From JAMXLG01 sp963818925 (GTDB taxonomy: Bacteria; Vulcanimicrobiota; Vulcanimicrobiia; Vulcanimicrobiales; Vulcanimicrobiaceae): 64,000 nt of DNA. A program made the position numbers and the translations under genes. The notes beneath the pieces are model-generated. The model made no database searches, was not told the DNA's origin, and saw nothing but the letters and a program-made list of their open reading frames with translations. Shown here in pieces: positions 34,148 to 43,273 of this stretch. The stretch covers positions 3,357,104 to 3,421,103 of the forward strand of contig CAWFTN010000001.1 in assembly GCA_963818925.1 (NCBI GenBank), given 5' to 3'. Position 1 is the first letter of the stretch; the number at the start of each line of letters is the position of its first letter.

Positions 34148-36244
34148 TTATGGAACGACGCGGCCGGTGATCGCCTGAATGAGATGACCACCGTACGGTG
34201 CGCCGAGGCCCGTCACGAGATCGTAACCTGTCCCCGCCTGGAATCCGTTCAGCAACGGGGGCGGCGTTGCTGAAGGTGACGGCGTCGATGGCGCGATTGC
34301 GCTCGTATCACCGTAGAGCACGTCATAGATCACGTTGGCATAGGCGAGCTGCGGCGTGAAATTCCGGCTCGCGAATCCTTTGCCGTAGATCGCATAGAAG
34401 AGCGGCGCCGGATTCCCAAGCCGGTACGGATGAGGACCGCTCGCAGTAGCGCACCGTGCCGTTTGTTTGCACGCCTGAAGTACTAGCGCCCACATTGCAG
34501 CCATTTCCGGACTTGCCGCGGAGGTGCCGCCGATCGACGAGACCTGTTCACCGAATGGAACGTTGAACACGATCGTTGGTCCGGTATTGGGATCGGCGTC
34601 GAGCGATATGTCCGGCTGCGCGCGGAACGTCGAATGCAACGTTGCGGTGCCGTTTGATACTGCGAGGTTCTGCTGCCATGGCGGTGCGGGAAAGACGGTC
34701 GAGAAACCGCCGCCGGAACCAATGTTGTTGCCAAACGACCCATCGCCGAATTCTCCCGTTGCCGAGCCCCATGCCGTTAGCAGCGGTGATCGGCCGGTGT
34801 TGTCGTTGAACGTGGCGTTTACGCCGCCCACCGACGTAACGCTTGGATCGCCCGACGGGTAGCTTGCGCATTTCTGCGTTGTACCGGTGAATCCCGAGCA
34901 CTCGAATGGACCCGTATCGCCGCTTGAAGCAAACGCCGCGATTCCTTCAGCCGCAAGCGTCGCAAACTCAACTGGACCGAAACCCTGCCCTTCGGAATTA
35001 AAGTAGATTGCTTCGGTATCGATAGCGAGCGGTTCGCCTTCACCGAAGCTCATTGAGATGACGTCGGCGACGTTATCGGCGATGACTTGTTGGATCTCCG
35101 GATCCGTGAGCGCAATGCCTAAGACGGGTATCCCTTTTCCGGGCGGACACGGTTTGCCGAATGTCGGATTTCCGGTGTACGTGCAATCGTTCGGGTTGTA
35201 CGCGAGATAGAACATCGTCGTCGCGCCCGGCGCAAGCGATGCTACGGATTGCGTATCTAATTGTGCTTCGAAATCTTCCGGATTGCACTTCGGCAGCGTT
35301 CCATTGCACGGTGCAGTAACCGGCGGCGGCGGTTTCAGACCGCTTGAATACGGATACGGGGGAACAGGACTTCCCCCGGGAACGGGCGTCGGCAACGGTT
35401 GCCCTGCCAAGGCTTGTGCCACGCCTTCATCCGTGACCGGCATCTGTTTAATTGCACCGATCGGCGCATGGTACAGCTGACCTAGGCGCGGCGCATCCGC
35501 TGCGGAGATCGGGCCCGTACCGATGATTCCAACGTTGATCCCGCTTCCGTTGAATCCGGCGTCGTATGCGCCTTGGTAGTCGAAGATCCGAGCTAATTGC
35601 TGCGGGCTATATCCGCGGAATTGATTGCTTCCTGGGCCACGCATCAAGTACGACCGCATGGTCGTAACTTGCACGAGGTTCGTTACCGCAGTAATCGGCA
35701 TTGACATGGAAAAGTGCGGCATCGTCATCGGCGCTGCGAACGTTTTTCCGCCGTACGCGTACATGCCGAACTTCGTGCCGAACGCTGACTCCAGTCGAGG
35801 CTGAGGTCCGACGACGAATAACATTTCGCGCTGCGGCCAACCGCCGACGTGCAATCCAAAAGAGGCGAAGTATTGCGCGACCTTTGCGTAGTCGGACGCC
35901 TTCGCCCCGAAACGATTGCCGATCTGTCTCGGCGTCAAGAAATGGCGGTACGCCGCTGAGTTCGGATTACTGACGTCTTGGGCATATCGAAGCAGCCCTT
36001 GCATGTCTTGCATGGAGATCGCGACGTTTACGCTCGCAGTATTGAAGTTCGCGGGACCGATGTAGTGGGACTGTGAAACGACGTTCTGGCCCCACTGAAA
36101 GTTCGCTAACTGCGAGGGCCCCGTATATGGTGCGATCGTTGAGGCGACGTTCGGTGTGCCCGGCATCGAAGACGATCCGCCGCCGCCACAACCGCTCGTA
36201 AGCGACGCAATCAAGAGAATTGCGACTTTATGCTTGATCGTCAT
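34148..36244 (-). CDS. S53-family (sedolisin/kumamolisin) peptidase, lipoprotein
   Basis: 698 residues. A lipobox (ASLTSGC) near residue 19 is followed by a Gly/Ser linker. An activation domain covers about 45-210 (AYRHFLTPRQIGNRFG). The catalytic domain contains DFEAQLDTQSVASLAPGA, in which the Glu and Asp of the triad lie, VISMSFGEGEP and ASSGDTGPF for the oxyanion Asp, and SSIGGTSAASPEMAAM with the Ser. The C-terminus (AGTGYDLVTGLGAPYG) holds the calcium site. It is an acid-active serine-carboxyl peptidase anchored outside the cytoplasm. A Pro-rich insert at about 290-320 is unusual. Its ATG overlaps the upstream lipoprotein TGA by 4 bp. Confidence 0.95.
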   Translation of the reverse strand: MTIKHKVAILLIASLTSGCGGGGSSSMPGTPNVASTIAPYTGPSQLANFQWGQNVVSQSHYIGPANFNTASVNVAISMQDMQGLLRYAQDVSNPNSAAYRHFLTPRQIGNRFGAKASDYAKVAQYFASFGLHVGGWPQREMLFVVGPQPRLESAFGTKFGMYAYGGKTFAAPMTMPHFSMSMPITAVTNLVQVTTMRSYLMRGPGSNQFRGYSPQQLARIFDYQGAYDAGFNGSGINVGIIGTGPISAADAPRLGQLYHAPIGAIKQMPVTDEGVAQALAGQPLPTPVPGGSPVPPYPYSSGLKPPPPVTAPCNGTLPKCNPEDFEAQLDTQSVASLAPGATTMFYLAYNPNDCTYTGNPTFGKPCPPGKGIPVLGIALTDPEIQQVIADNVADVISMSFGEGEPLAIDTEAIYFNSEGQGFGPVEFATLAAEGIAAFASSGDTGPFECSGFTGTTQKCASYPSGDPSVTSVGGVNATFNDNTGRSPLLTAWGSATGEFGDGSFGNNIGSGGGFSTVFPAPPWQQNLAVSNGTATLHSTFRAQPDISLDADPNTGPTIVFNVPFGEQVSSIGGTSAASPEMAAMWALVLQACKQTARCATASGPHPYRLGNPAPLFYAIYGKGFASRNFTPQLAYANVIYDVLYGDTSAIAPSTPSPSATPPPLLNGFQAGTGYDLVTGLGAPYGGHLIQAITGRVVP

Positions 36245-37680
36245 TTCAGCACACCTCCGCGTACCAACGCGTCACGTATTTGGCGAAGCTCGTTTTCTAG
36301 GCGCTTTGCGCGCGCTCGCTGCGTCTCGCGCGCAACGGCCGCTTCCGCGAGCGCAATCGTTTGCGGAGCAATTGGTCGAAGCGACTGCGTCTGCCGGCCG
36401 GACGACGAAGTCAGGCCGTGCGTGGAGAGCGTCAATTGCTCCGTGATCGTTGTGGAGATGAGCGGCTGCGACAACGCGGTCGCAAAGGAAAAGAACTGGA
36501 GCGGTGCCTGATTTGTGAAATCGGCCAAAGAAAAATCGTAGAAGGCATTGTTGACGTCCGAGATCTGAACGCAGACGGCGCCGAAGTCGACGACGTCATA
36601 CCGTGTCGTCGTCGTATCGTCGATCGTGCCGTAGGCTCCGTCGACACTATGAACCGTTTTGACGATCTGACGTGCGTGTGTGCCGAAAGCCGGCGACACC
36701 TCGCAACTGCTGGGAATGACCGTCGGCCCATTATCCGTATTCGTCTCGCTGTAGAGCGGAGTTTTGAACCACGCGGGCGCTACGCCGAACGCGGCCGGCG
36801 AAGGACTTGGCGACGGTGTGCCTGTCGCCGGTACCGTATAGATCGATGCCTTGAGTTTAATCCCTGATGATTGCGGCTTGCTCATCAGGAACGTGTACGT
36901 TACGGACTTTGAGGGATATCCGGCGCGGCCTTCTTCGTTAAATACGAAAACGATTTGTGCGCTGCCGTCCGGATGCATGGCCGTTGACATGTTCACTTGG
37001 GGATACGCGTCGGCGCCGATCGTGACGTAGGTGTCGCGCTCGTTATATGAAGCGTTTGCATTTGTGAGGCGATCCGTAGCATTCCCGTTCGCATACGCAA
37101 TCTTCAGCGTGCCGGCCGGATTATTTGTCCATGCCTGTTTTGCGGATTCGGGGATCTGATCGACGATTTGTGGGGTCGTGTACACGATGGACGTCTTATT
37201 CTTTTGGTCGTCCACCGTGTTGGATCCCAAGAGCAGCAGCTGCTTCGGTGATACCGTCGTCTTGAGTTGATAGAATGAATCCGTGGTGAAGAGTAAGGTC
37301 TGCAGCGTGTACGCGTCGTTTTCCACGTTGTGATAGTCAAAGACGCTGCCCGGCCCAAATGGGTTATCTACAGTCGTGACTTTTACGTTTTGCGCAATGT
37401 CTGCGCTTGCAGTCGAAGCGGGTAAGGGATTCGCTGCGGGATAGTTATAGAAATCGGACCGGGTCAGTGCACCTGTAAAATCAAAGGAGATGCCCGAATT
37501 CATTCCCGGTACAGCGATGGGCTGCGGGCTGGAGGTTGCGGCCGGCGCCGGCGACGTTAAGGTAATGTCATTGCCGGCGCCCGGGCCAGGCGTAATACCG
37601 CCGCTCCCTCCGCCACCGCCGCATGATATAAGACTTGCCGATAAAACGGCGAGTCCAAGGATAGGGATTGAACGTTTCAT
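36241..37680 (-). CDS. Large lipoprotein of unknown function, coupled to the S53 peptidase
   Basis: 479 residues. The lipobox region LSASLISC at about residue 20 is followed by GGGGGSGG and a Pro/Gly linker. The mature part is beta-rich with no motif I recognise. The last 40 residues are a charged helix (RETQRARAKRLENELRQIRDAL) likely to form a coiled coil. The stop overlaps the start of the S53 peptidase (ATGA), and both proteins share the Cys-Gly-rich lipoprotein start. It could be a substrate-presenting or inhibitory partner of the peptidase, but that is inference from linkage only. Confidence 0.65.
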   Translation of the reverse strand: MKRSIPILGLAVLSASLISCGGGGGSGGITPGPGAGNDITLTSPAPAATSSPQPIAVPGMNSGISFDFTGALTRSDFYNYPAANPLPASTASADIAQNVKVTTVDNPFGPGSVFDYHNVENDAYTLQTLLFTTDSFYQLKTTVSPKQLLLLGSNTVDDQKNKTSIVYTTPQIVDQIPESAKQAWTNNPAGTLKIAYANGNATDRLTNANASYNERDTYVTIGADAYPQVNMSTAMHPDGSAQIVFVFNEEGRAGYPSKSVTYTFLMSKPQSSGIKLKASIYTVPATGTPSPSPSPAAFGVAPAWFKTPLYSETNTDNGPTVIPSSCEVSPAFGTHARQIVKTVHSVDGAYGTIDDTTTTRYDVVDFGAVCVQISDVNNAFYDFSLADFTNQAPLQFFSFATALSQPLISTTITEQLTLSTHGLTSSSGRQTQSLRPIAPQTIALAEAAVARETQRARAKRLENELRQIRDALVRGGVLK

Positions 37681-37866
37681 GGAGTCACACTCTCGTTCTC
37701 AAAAGAAAGTGCGACTGAGGGCACGTCGCATAGCAACGTCCGTCAGAGGGCGAAGCTATGAAACTCCGCAAAAACCACTTAGCGTCGCACGAGCCGAGCC
37801 CTAGAGGGCAAAGAAGTCGCTGCTTGAGCGCAGGATACGGGAATCAAATTCAACGAAACGCGCCGC

Positions 37867-39879
37867 ATGACAGTAACGCGTGCGCTAGCCGCGATCGCAG
37901 CACTCTTCTTGACCACGGCGATAACCGCCCGGGGATTCATCCCTGCTCAACTCGATGCGCAGTCGAAATACGAAGCGGTCGTCGTTGCCTCACCGAGCGA
38001 AGCTCAAGCGAAGGCCGATGAACTCGGACTTGCAACCTACGTCCATCGGATGGGGAGCCCGGGCGATTTACGTAGCGCGAAGTACGTGCGCGATCAACTC
38101 GCTGCGGCGGGTTGGGATGCGAAACTTGTGACGTACAATGTTGCCATCTCGTGGCCGTATGAGCAGCGTCTAACGCTGGTGGGGAAGCGTTCGCCGAACA
38201 TCGATCTCTACGAGCCGGCGGTACCGGGCGATCCGTATTCCGCAAATCATAAGGCGATCGGCATCCCGTATTCCGGCTACAGCGTCGATGGCGAAGTGAC
38301 CGGTCCTGTGATCTATGCGAATCACGCAGCTCCTGAAGACTTTGCAGCGCTTGCGGCGATGGGTGTTTCCGTCAAGGGGGCGATCATCGTTGCGCGCCCC
38401 GGCGGAAATCCACTCACGATGAAGGCATATGAAGCGGCGAAGCACGGTGCTAAAGCGGTGCTCGTCTTTCCCGATCCGCTCGAGGGCGGGTACTTCAAAG
38501 GTGAAACATATCCCAATGGCCCGTGGCGTCCGCTGGGTGGCGCAATGCGCAATACACTGACATTTACCGACGATCCCGGCGACCCGACCGCTGTCGGTAT
38601 TCCGGTGCCCGGTGCGCCGCACAAACCGTTCTCGGCTATTGCACTTCCGCCGATTCCGGAAATGCCGATCACCGGCGTGGTTGCAAAGCAATTACTGGCT
38701 GCACTTGGCGGCCCCGTTGGTCCGTCGGAATGGCATCCCGGGTTTGCGTTTCCGCTGCATCTCGGAGGCGACGTGCAAGCGCACTTCGTCATCAAGAGTA
38801 AGCGTTTTTATGGACCGATTTGGGATGTCATCGCAACAATGCCGGGCATCGATACGAACCATATGGTCGTCGTCGGCGGCCATCGCGATGCGTGGACGTA
38901 CGGCGCAGTCGATCCGATCAGCGGCACCGTAGATCTCTTGCAACTCGGTCGCGCGTTCGGAAAATTGAAGGCAGCCGGGTGGAAGCCGCAACGCACCATC
39001 GTCATTGGTTCTTGGGATGGCGAAGAACTCAATCTTTTCGGCAGCGACGAATGGGTTGAGCAGCACGCAGCCGAGTTGCGTGCCGGTTGCGTCGCGTACG
39101 TCAACACCGACGAAGTGGCGTTCGGCTCGCGTTTCGGCGCGTATGCGACTCCGGACCTCAGCGGCATGCTGCTCGATGCGGCAACTGCCGTCAACGCGCC
39201 CAACGGAGAATCGCTTGTAACGTACTGGAAGGCGCAAGATAAAAACATGGCGGTCGATCCGATCGGCGGCGGGAGCGACCACGAGCCGTTCGTCTATCAC
39301 CAAAACATCCCGGCTGCGGGAGCAGGCTATGGCGGCCCGTTCGGCACGTATCACTCGGCGTATGATGACCCCGCATCGCTTCGCGTCTTCGATCCGGGGA
39401 TGCACGAAGCTGCAGCGATTGCGCGTTACACGTCGATTGTCGTCCTCCGGCTTGCCGACGCGGCGTATCCGGATTTGCGTCTGACGCTGCTCGCGCAAGC
39501 GTTGCAGCAACGTGTCACCACGTTCGCGAAGCCTACAGGCAGAAATGACGCACGGCGCGCGGCTGTTGCTGCGCAACTGCAACCGGATGCCGAAGCCTAT
39601 CTCACTGCGGCGAAAGCGCTCGATGCAAAAGCCGACGCAGCGCTCGCGCGAGGAGACACGGCGGCGGCCGATGCTGCGTACGCAAAATTGCGCGCATCGG
39701 AAGACGCATTCTTTCAGCCCGATTCGACTAAATGGACGCGCACGCTTCTGTACAGCGTGAGTGGTTATGCAGGCACGGTACTCCCATCTCTCGATGACAC
39801 GCTGGGGGTGAATGCTGATACGGCTCTCACGACGTTGAACAACGCGTTCAAAGCTGCGACGGCTGCAGCGGAGCGTTGA
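37867..39879 (+). CDS. M28-family metallopeptidase (glutamate carboxypeptidase II-like)
   Basis: 670 residues. After a signal peptide (ALAAIAALFLTTAITA) come a PA-domain insert at about 110-290 and the di-zinc catalytic core. Zinc ligands and the general base are visible in GGHRDAWTYGAVDP (His and bridging Asp), SWDGEELNLFGSDEW (Glu base and Glu ligand), NTDEV (Asp) and GTYHSAYDD (His). The C-terminal dimerisation helices match PSMA/transferrin-receptor relatives. It is an exported exopeptidase. The PDZ-GAF sensor gene begins 6 bp downstream. Confidence 0.95.
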   Translation: MTVTRALAAIAALFLTTAITARGFIPAQLDAQSKYEAVVVASPSEAQAKADELGLATYVHRMGSPGDLRSAKYVRDQLAAAGWDAKLVTYNVAISWPYEQRLTLVGKRSPNIDLYEPAVPGDPYSANHKAIGIPYSGYSVDGEVTGPVIYANHAAPEDFAALAAMGVSVKGAIIVARPGGNPLTMKAYEAAKHGAKAVLVFPDPLEGGYFKGETYPNGPWRPLGGAMRNTLTFTDDPGDPTAVGIPVPGAPHKPFSAIALPPIPEMPITGVVAKQLLAALGGPVGPSEWHPGFAFPLHLGGDVQAHFVIKSKRFYGPIWDVIATMPGIDTNHMVVVGGHRDAWTYGAVDPISGTVDLLQLGRAFGKLKAAGWKPQRTIVIGSWDGEELNLFGSDEWVEQHAAELRAGCVAYVNTDEVAFGSRFGAYATPDLSGMLLDAATAVNAPNGESLVTYWKAQDKNMAVDPIGGGSDHEPFVYHQNIPAAGAGYGGPFGTYHSAYDDPASLRVFDPGMHEAAAIARYTSIVVLRLADAAYPDLRLTLLAQALQQRVTTFAKPTGRNDARRAAVAAQLQPDAEAYLTAAKALDAKADAALARGDTAAADAAYAKLRASEDAFFQPDSTKWTRTLLYSVSGYAGTVLPSLDDTLGVNADTALTTLNNAFKAATAAAER

Positions 39880-39884
39880 CCGCC

Positions 39885-41567
39885 ATGGCGCGTCGGTGGA
39901 TCGTGGCGCTCTGCCTGTTCACGGGATTGATGGATCTTGTCGGCTTCGCAACACTCACGCTCTTGCCATGGCGCGCCGAATCCGGGCTACGGCTCGCATC
40001 GACCAACGTCGCCTTCGAACGCGTCGTCGTTGACGCAACTGGGCCGGCCGCGCAAGCCGGCATTCGTGCCGGCGACGTGATCGACGCTCGCGAATACGCA
40101 CAAGAGAACTATCTCGGCATCAACAACGCACCGGTGCGGTTCAATGTGCAGCGCAACGGCCGCGCAATCCCGGTGACGCTCGTGCCGCAGCGCGCCCGGT
40201 TCGAATGGGGCGACCTCGTTCGTTATGTTGCCGTGCTATGGATCGTGCTCTTTGCGCTGCTCATTGCGACAAGGGGACCCGACACGCGAGCGACGTGGCT
40301 GTTATCGCTTGCGCTCGCATTGCAAGCGTTGGAAACCGCTGCCGGTCAAGCGTTCTGGCCGGTACCTTGGGCTGCGGCGGCGAGCTTAATAGCGGCGGTT
40401 GTCTTGTGGAATGCCGTCTATGTCGTGCTCGCGTTGTACGCATGGCGTCCTGTATGGAGCATCGTTACGTGCGTCCTCGCGGTGGTGTGCGACATACCGG
40501 ACATCTTGCGGTACTCGACCATCGCGCATCTGTGGTTCGATCCGCAATTTTCATTTCCAACATGGACGCTCGTCCTGTATGCGGTGCCCATCGCACCGCT
40601 CATGGTATGCGGCGTGCTCGCCGCACGGTCCGCAATCGGTGCCGACCGGCAACGCATTGCGTGGGTCTTCGCCACGTTCGGCGTCTTCTGGGCGATCTGG
40701 TTTCTTAGTGTCGTAGCGTCGGTGTTCGCGTCTGCGTTGCCGGGCGCGTTGCGCAGCGCATTGTCGAACGCGGGAAATGCGGCGCTGTTCCTCGTTCCGC
40801 TCGGAATTGGCTATGCGGCCGTTCGCCGGCGCTTATTCGACGTGGGGTTCGTATTGAACCGCGCCGCAGTATTTGCGATCGTATCAGCGATCGTCGTCGG
40901 CTGTTTTGTGCTGCTCGAGTGGCTGCTCGCGAAATGGTTCGAAAACGTAAGCCACGAGACGAACGTCCTTGCGAACGTCGTGCTGGTCCTCGTCCTGGGT
41001 TTCTCAATGCGGTACATTCATCACGCAGTCGACGTCTTCGTCGATCGCACGTTCTTTCGTAAGCGCCACGAGGACGAGGCGGCGCTCCAGCTATTCGCGG
41101 GAGAGGCGGCATATATCACCGATGCTTCGATTCTGCTCGAGCGCATGGCGGAAATTCTGGAGCGTCACGCGGACGCGTCCTCCGTCCATGTCGCGTTAAG
41201 TAACGGAAACGGCCATTACGGCAGCATAACCGAGAACGATCCTGGGATCGTGTCGCTGCGCGCATGGAAAAAAGTCGTCGACTTACACGATGTTCGAACG
41301 GAGCTTCCTGGGGAACTGGCCTTTCCAATGGTTGCGCGCGGCCGGTTGCTCGGTGCGCTTACGCTCGGTGCAAAATCGTCAGGAGACGCGTATGCACCGG
41401 ACGAATCGAAAGCGATCGCGAATGTTGCGGGCAGCGTTGCTGCGGCGCTCGACCTCATGGATACCACTTCCGGTCGAGACGCGCTACTCGAGCGGCTCGA
41501 CGGCCTGACTAAAATGATCGCGCGACTGCAGTCTTCCTACGATACGTTCAACGACGAAAGGCGATGA
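39885..41567 (+). CDS. PDZ-membrane-GAF sensor-like protein without an output domain
   Basis: 560 residues from the ATG at 39885; a TTG at 39876 would overlap the M28 stop. One helix (about 5-22) is followed by a PDZ-like periplasmic domain (ATGPAAQAGIRAGDVIDARE). Seven or eight membrane helices follow at about 110-365, then a coiled linker (VDVFVDRTFFRKRHEDEAA) and a GAF-like domain at about 420-535. The FVDRTFFRKRHxxE linker normally precedes a histidine kinase or sigma-regulating output, but here the protein stops after a short coil (LLERLDGLTKMIARLQ). It may signal by partner binding. The M28 peptidase is its probable operon partner. Confidence 0.7.
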   Translation: MARRWIVALCLFTGLMDLVGFATLTLLPWRAESGLRLASTNVAFERVVVDATGPAAQAGIRAGDVIDAREYAQENYLGINNAPVRFNVQRNGRAIPVTLVPQRARFEWGDLVRYVAVLWIVLFALLIATRGPDTRATWLLSLALALQALETAAGQAFWPVPWAAAASLIAAVVLWNAVYVVLALYAWRPVWSIVTCVLAVVCDIPDILRYSTIAHLWFDPQFSFPTWTLVLYAVPIAPLMVCGVLAARSAIGADRQRIAWVFATFGVFWAIWFLSVVASVFASALPGALRSALSNAGNAALFLVPLGIGYAAVRRRLFDVGFVLNRAAVFAIVSAIVVGCFVLLEWLLAKWFENVSHETNVLANVVLVLVLGFSMRYIHHAVDVFVDRTFFRKRHEDEAALQLFAGEAAYITDASILLERMAEILERHADASSVHVALSNGNGHYGSITENDPGIVSLRAWKKVVDLHDVRTELPGELAFPMVARGRLLGALTLGAKSSGDAYAPDESKAIANVAGSVAAALDLMDTTSGRDALLERLDGLTKMIARLQSSYDTFNDERR

Positions 41568-41568
41568 T

Positions 41569-41964
41569 ATGGCGAGAGCCGACGTTCACGAAGCGACGCG
41601 TCTTTTAGCAATAGCGCCGCAGTTTCTCGTCGACGACCTTGCTCTCGCGGTTGCGTACTACCGCGAAAAGCTAGGCTTCGAAGTCGAGTTCGAGTACGAG
41701 GGATTCTACGCGAGCGTTACACGCGACGGGTTCCCCATAGACCTTAAGGAAGCTCCAAAACTGGCCGTAGAGCGAGAACACCGCCGGCGCAACGAGCACC
41801 TCGACGCGTATATCTCGGTTTGTGGTATTGAATCGTTGTTCAAAGAAATTGAAGCCCGCGGCGCGGAAGTACTAACGCCGCTTCAGCAGCGGCCGTGGGC
41901 GTGCGTTGATTTTTACGTGAAGGACCGCGAAGGCTATATTTTGTGCTTTAGTGAGCCGGTTTGA
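41569..41964 (+). CDS. VOC-superfamily (bleomycin-resistance-like) protein
   Basis: 131 residues with the single-domain-swap layout of bleomycin-resistance-type VOC proteins: PQFLVDDLALAVAYYREKLGFEVEF, then DGFPIDLKEA and RGAEVLTPLQQRPWACVDFYVKDREGYILCF across the second half. It starts 1 bp after the sensor gene stop, so it is probably co-translated. The ligand is unknown. Confidence 0.85.
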   Translation: MARADVHEATRLLAIAPQFLVDDLALAVAYYREKLGFEVEFEYEGFYASVTRDGFPIDLKEAPKLAVEREHRRRNEHLDAYISVCGIESLFKEIEARGAEVLTPLQQRPWACVDFYVKDREGYILCFSEPV

Positions 41965-42298
41965 ACGATATCTAGGATTCGGCGGACGACTTCATCGACG
42001 CTCGCAGTAGTATCCAATGCATAGTCCGCCAACGTTCGCAATCGCGGCTGAATGACATCGCGCTGAGCCAGCACGCGCGCGAGCTCGTCGAAACGTTTTC
42101 CGTAGTGGTTGTTGACGCGATTTGTCGACCGATTGGCCGTCACCGTCGCCGGAGCGGTGAGAAGCACGATGTAATCGAACCGAGCGCGAAACTTCCCATA
42201 TTCGGCGCGCAGCCGGAAACGAACAGTAGGTCAGGTTCGAGACGAGCGTTGATTTGCCGGTACGAGAAAGGCCAGTGAGAAGGACTCGCTTGCATGAT
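41934..42298 (-). pseudogene. Decayed P-loop kinase (AAA/adenylate-kinase-like), frameshifted and shortened
   Basis: Three frames together read as one small NTPase family. RVLLTGLSRTGKSTLVSNL gives the Walker A, DLLFVSGCAPNMG the middle, and FRARFDYIVLLTAPATVTANR the next part. The last segment is NNHYGKRFDELARVLAQRDVIQPRLRTLADYALDT split over residues. Intact relatives are about 180 residues. Here the segment between Walker A and LFVSGC (lid and Asp region) is deleted, with shifts near 42290 and 42200. The 3-prime end overlaps the VOC gene by 31 bp. Confidence 0.65.
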
Positions 42299-42315
42299 CT
42301 TACCTCGTCAGTTCG

Positions 42316-43215
42316 ATGCTCTTCCTTACTGAGGCGGACGTTCGCGCAGTCCTGCGATGGGACGAGTTAATCGCAGGCATGGAACGAGCGTTGATCGAGT
42401 TCTCGTCCGGTCGCGTCGTTCAGCCGGTGCGCCATTTCCTTACGCTCGAGGAAGACAAGCGACACTTTTTAAGCATGCCTGCGGCCACCGAACATGCCAT
42501 GGGTGTCAAAGCGGTGACGTTTTATCCCGCCAACGAGGGGACCGATGTACCGACGCATACGGCGATCGTGTTGCTCTTCGATCCCCGAACCGGTGAACCA
42601 CTTGCGGTGATGGACGGCCGGCTGCTCACAGAAATGCGAACAGCCGCCGTCTCCGCAGCCGTCACGAATTGCTTAGCATCCCGGAAAAGCCGGGTTCTCG
42701 CGCTCATCGGAAGCGGGGTTCAAGCGAAGGCGCATCTTGAAGCACTGCGACACGTGCGCGATTTTGACGAAGTGCGTGTCCATAGCCGAACGCGCGCGCA
42801 CCAAGAGCTGTTCGCGCAGACGTACGGTGTGGAAATGATGGATGCGGAATCCGCGGTACGTGGCGCCGACGTTATTGTAACGGCGACCACAGCGATGCAT
42901 CCGGTCCTGATGGGTGGGTGGCTCAAGCCAGGCGCTCACGTGAACGCGATCGGGGCCGCGCGACCAACGTGGCGTGAACTCGACGACGAGGCGATGCGTA
43001 ACGTCGTGATCGCTGATTCACGGGAAGCGGTGTTGCAAGAAGCCGGCGACGTAATTTTGTCAAAAGCGGAAATCTATGCAGAAGCCGGCGAGATACTTTC
43101 CGGTACAAGACAAGTAGCGCCCGGCGAAACCACCGTATTCAAATCGGTCGGCCTTGCAATCGAAGACATAGTCGCGGCGAAGTTAGTTTTCGATCGCATA
43201 CGAGGGAAATCGTGA
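42316..43215 (+). CDS. Ornithine cyclodeaminase / mu-crystallin-family dehydrogenase
   Basis: 299 residues. The substrate domain has the catalytic Lys65 in MGVKAVTFYP, DGRLLTEMRTAAVSAAVT and RHFLSMPA. The Rossmann domain carries LALIGSGVQAKAHLEAL and later VIVTATTA and GAHVNAIGAARP. The family includes ornithine cyclodeaminase, alanine dehydrogenase (archaeal type), ketimine reductase and tauropine/opine-like enzymes, so the exact substrate is open. NAD(P)-dependent, cytosolic. Confidence 0.85.
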   Translation: MLFLTEADVRAVLRWDELIAGMERALIEFSSGRVVQPVRHFLTLEEDKRHFLSMPAATEHAMGVKAVTFYPANEGTDVPTHTAIVLLFDPRTGEPLAVMDGRLLTEMRTAAVSAAVTNCLASRKSRVLALIGSGVQAKAHLEALRHVRDFDEVRVHSRTRAHQELFAQTYGVEMMDAESAVRGADVIVTATTAMHPVLMGGWLKPGAHVNAIGAARPTWRELDDEAMRNVVIADSREAVLQEAGDVILSKAEIYAEAGEILSGTRQVAPGETTVFKSVGLAIEDIVAAKLVFDRIRGKS

Positions 43216-43273
43216 GTCAGCTTGCGTTTCTCGGATAGGCTGGGTCCGCGCACAATACTATGCTAGAGCGACT

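Noticed and set aside
41569..41964. Thought the VOC gene could be part of an antibiotic-resistance cassette
   Set aside because: VOC proteins are abundant in this window and no transposon or integron feature is adjacent.
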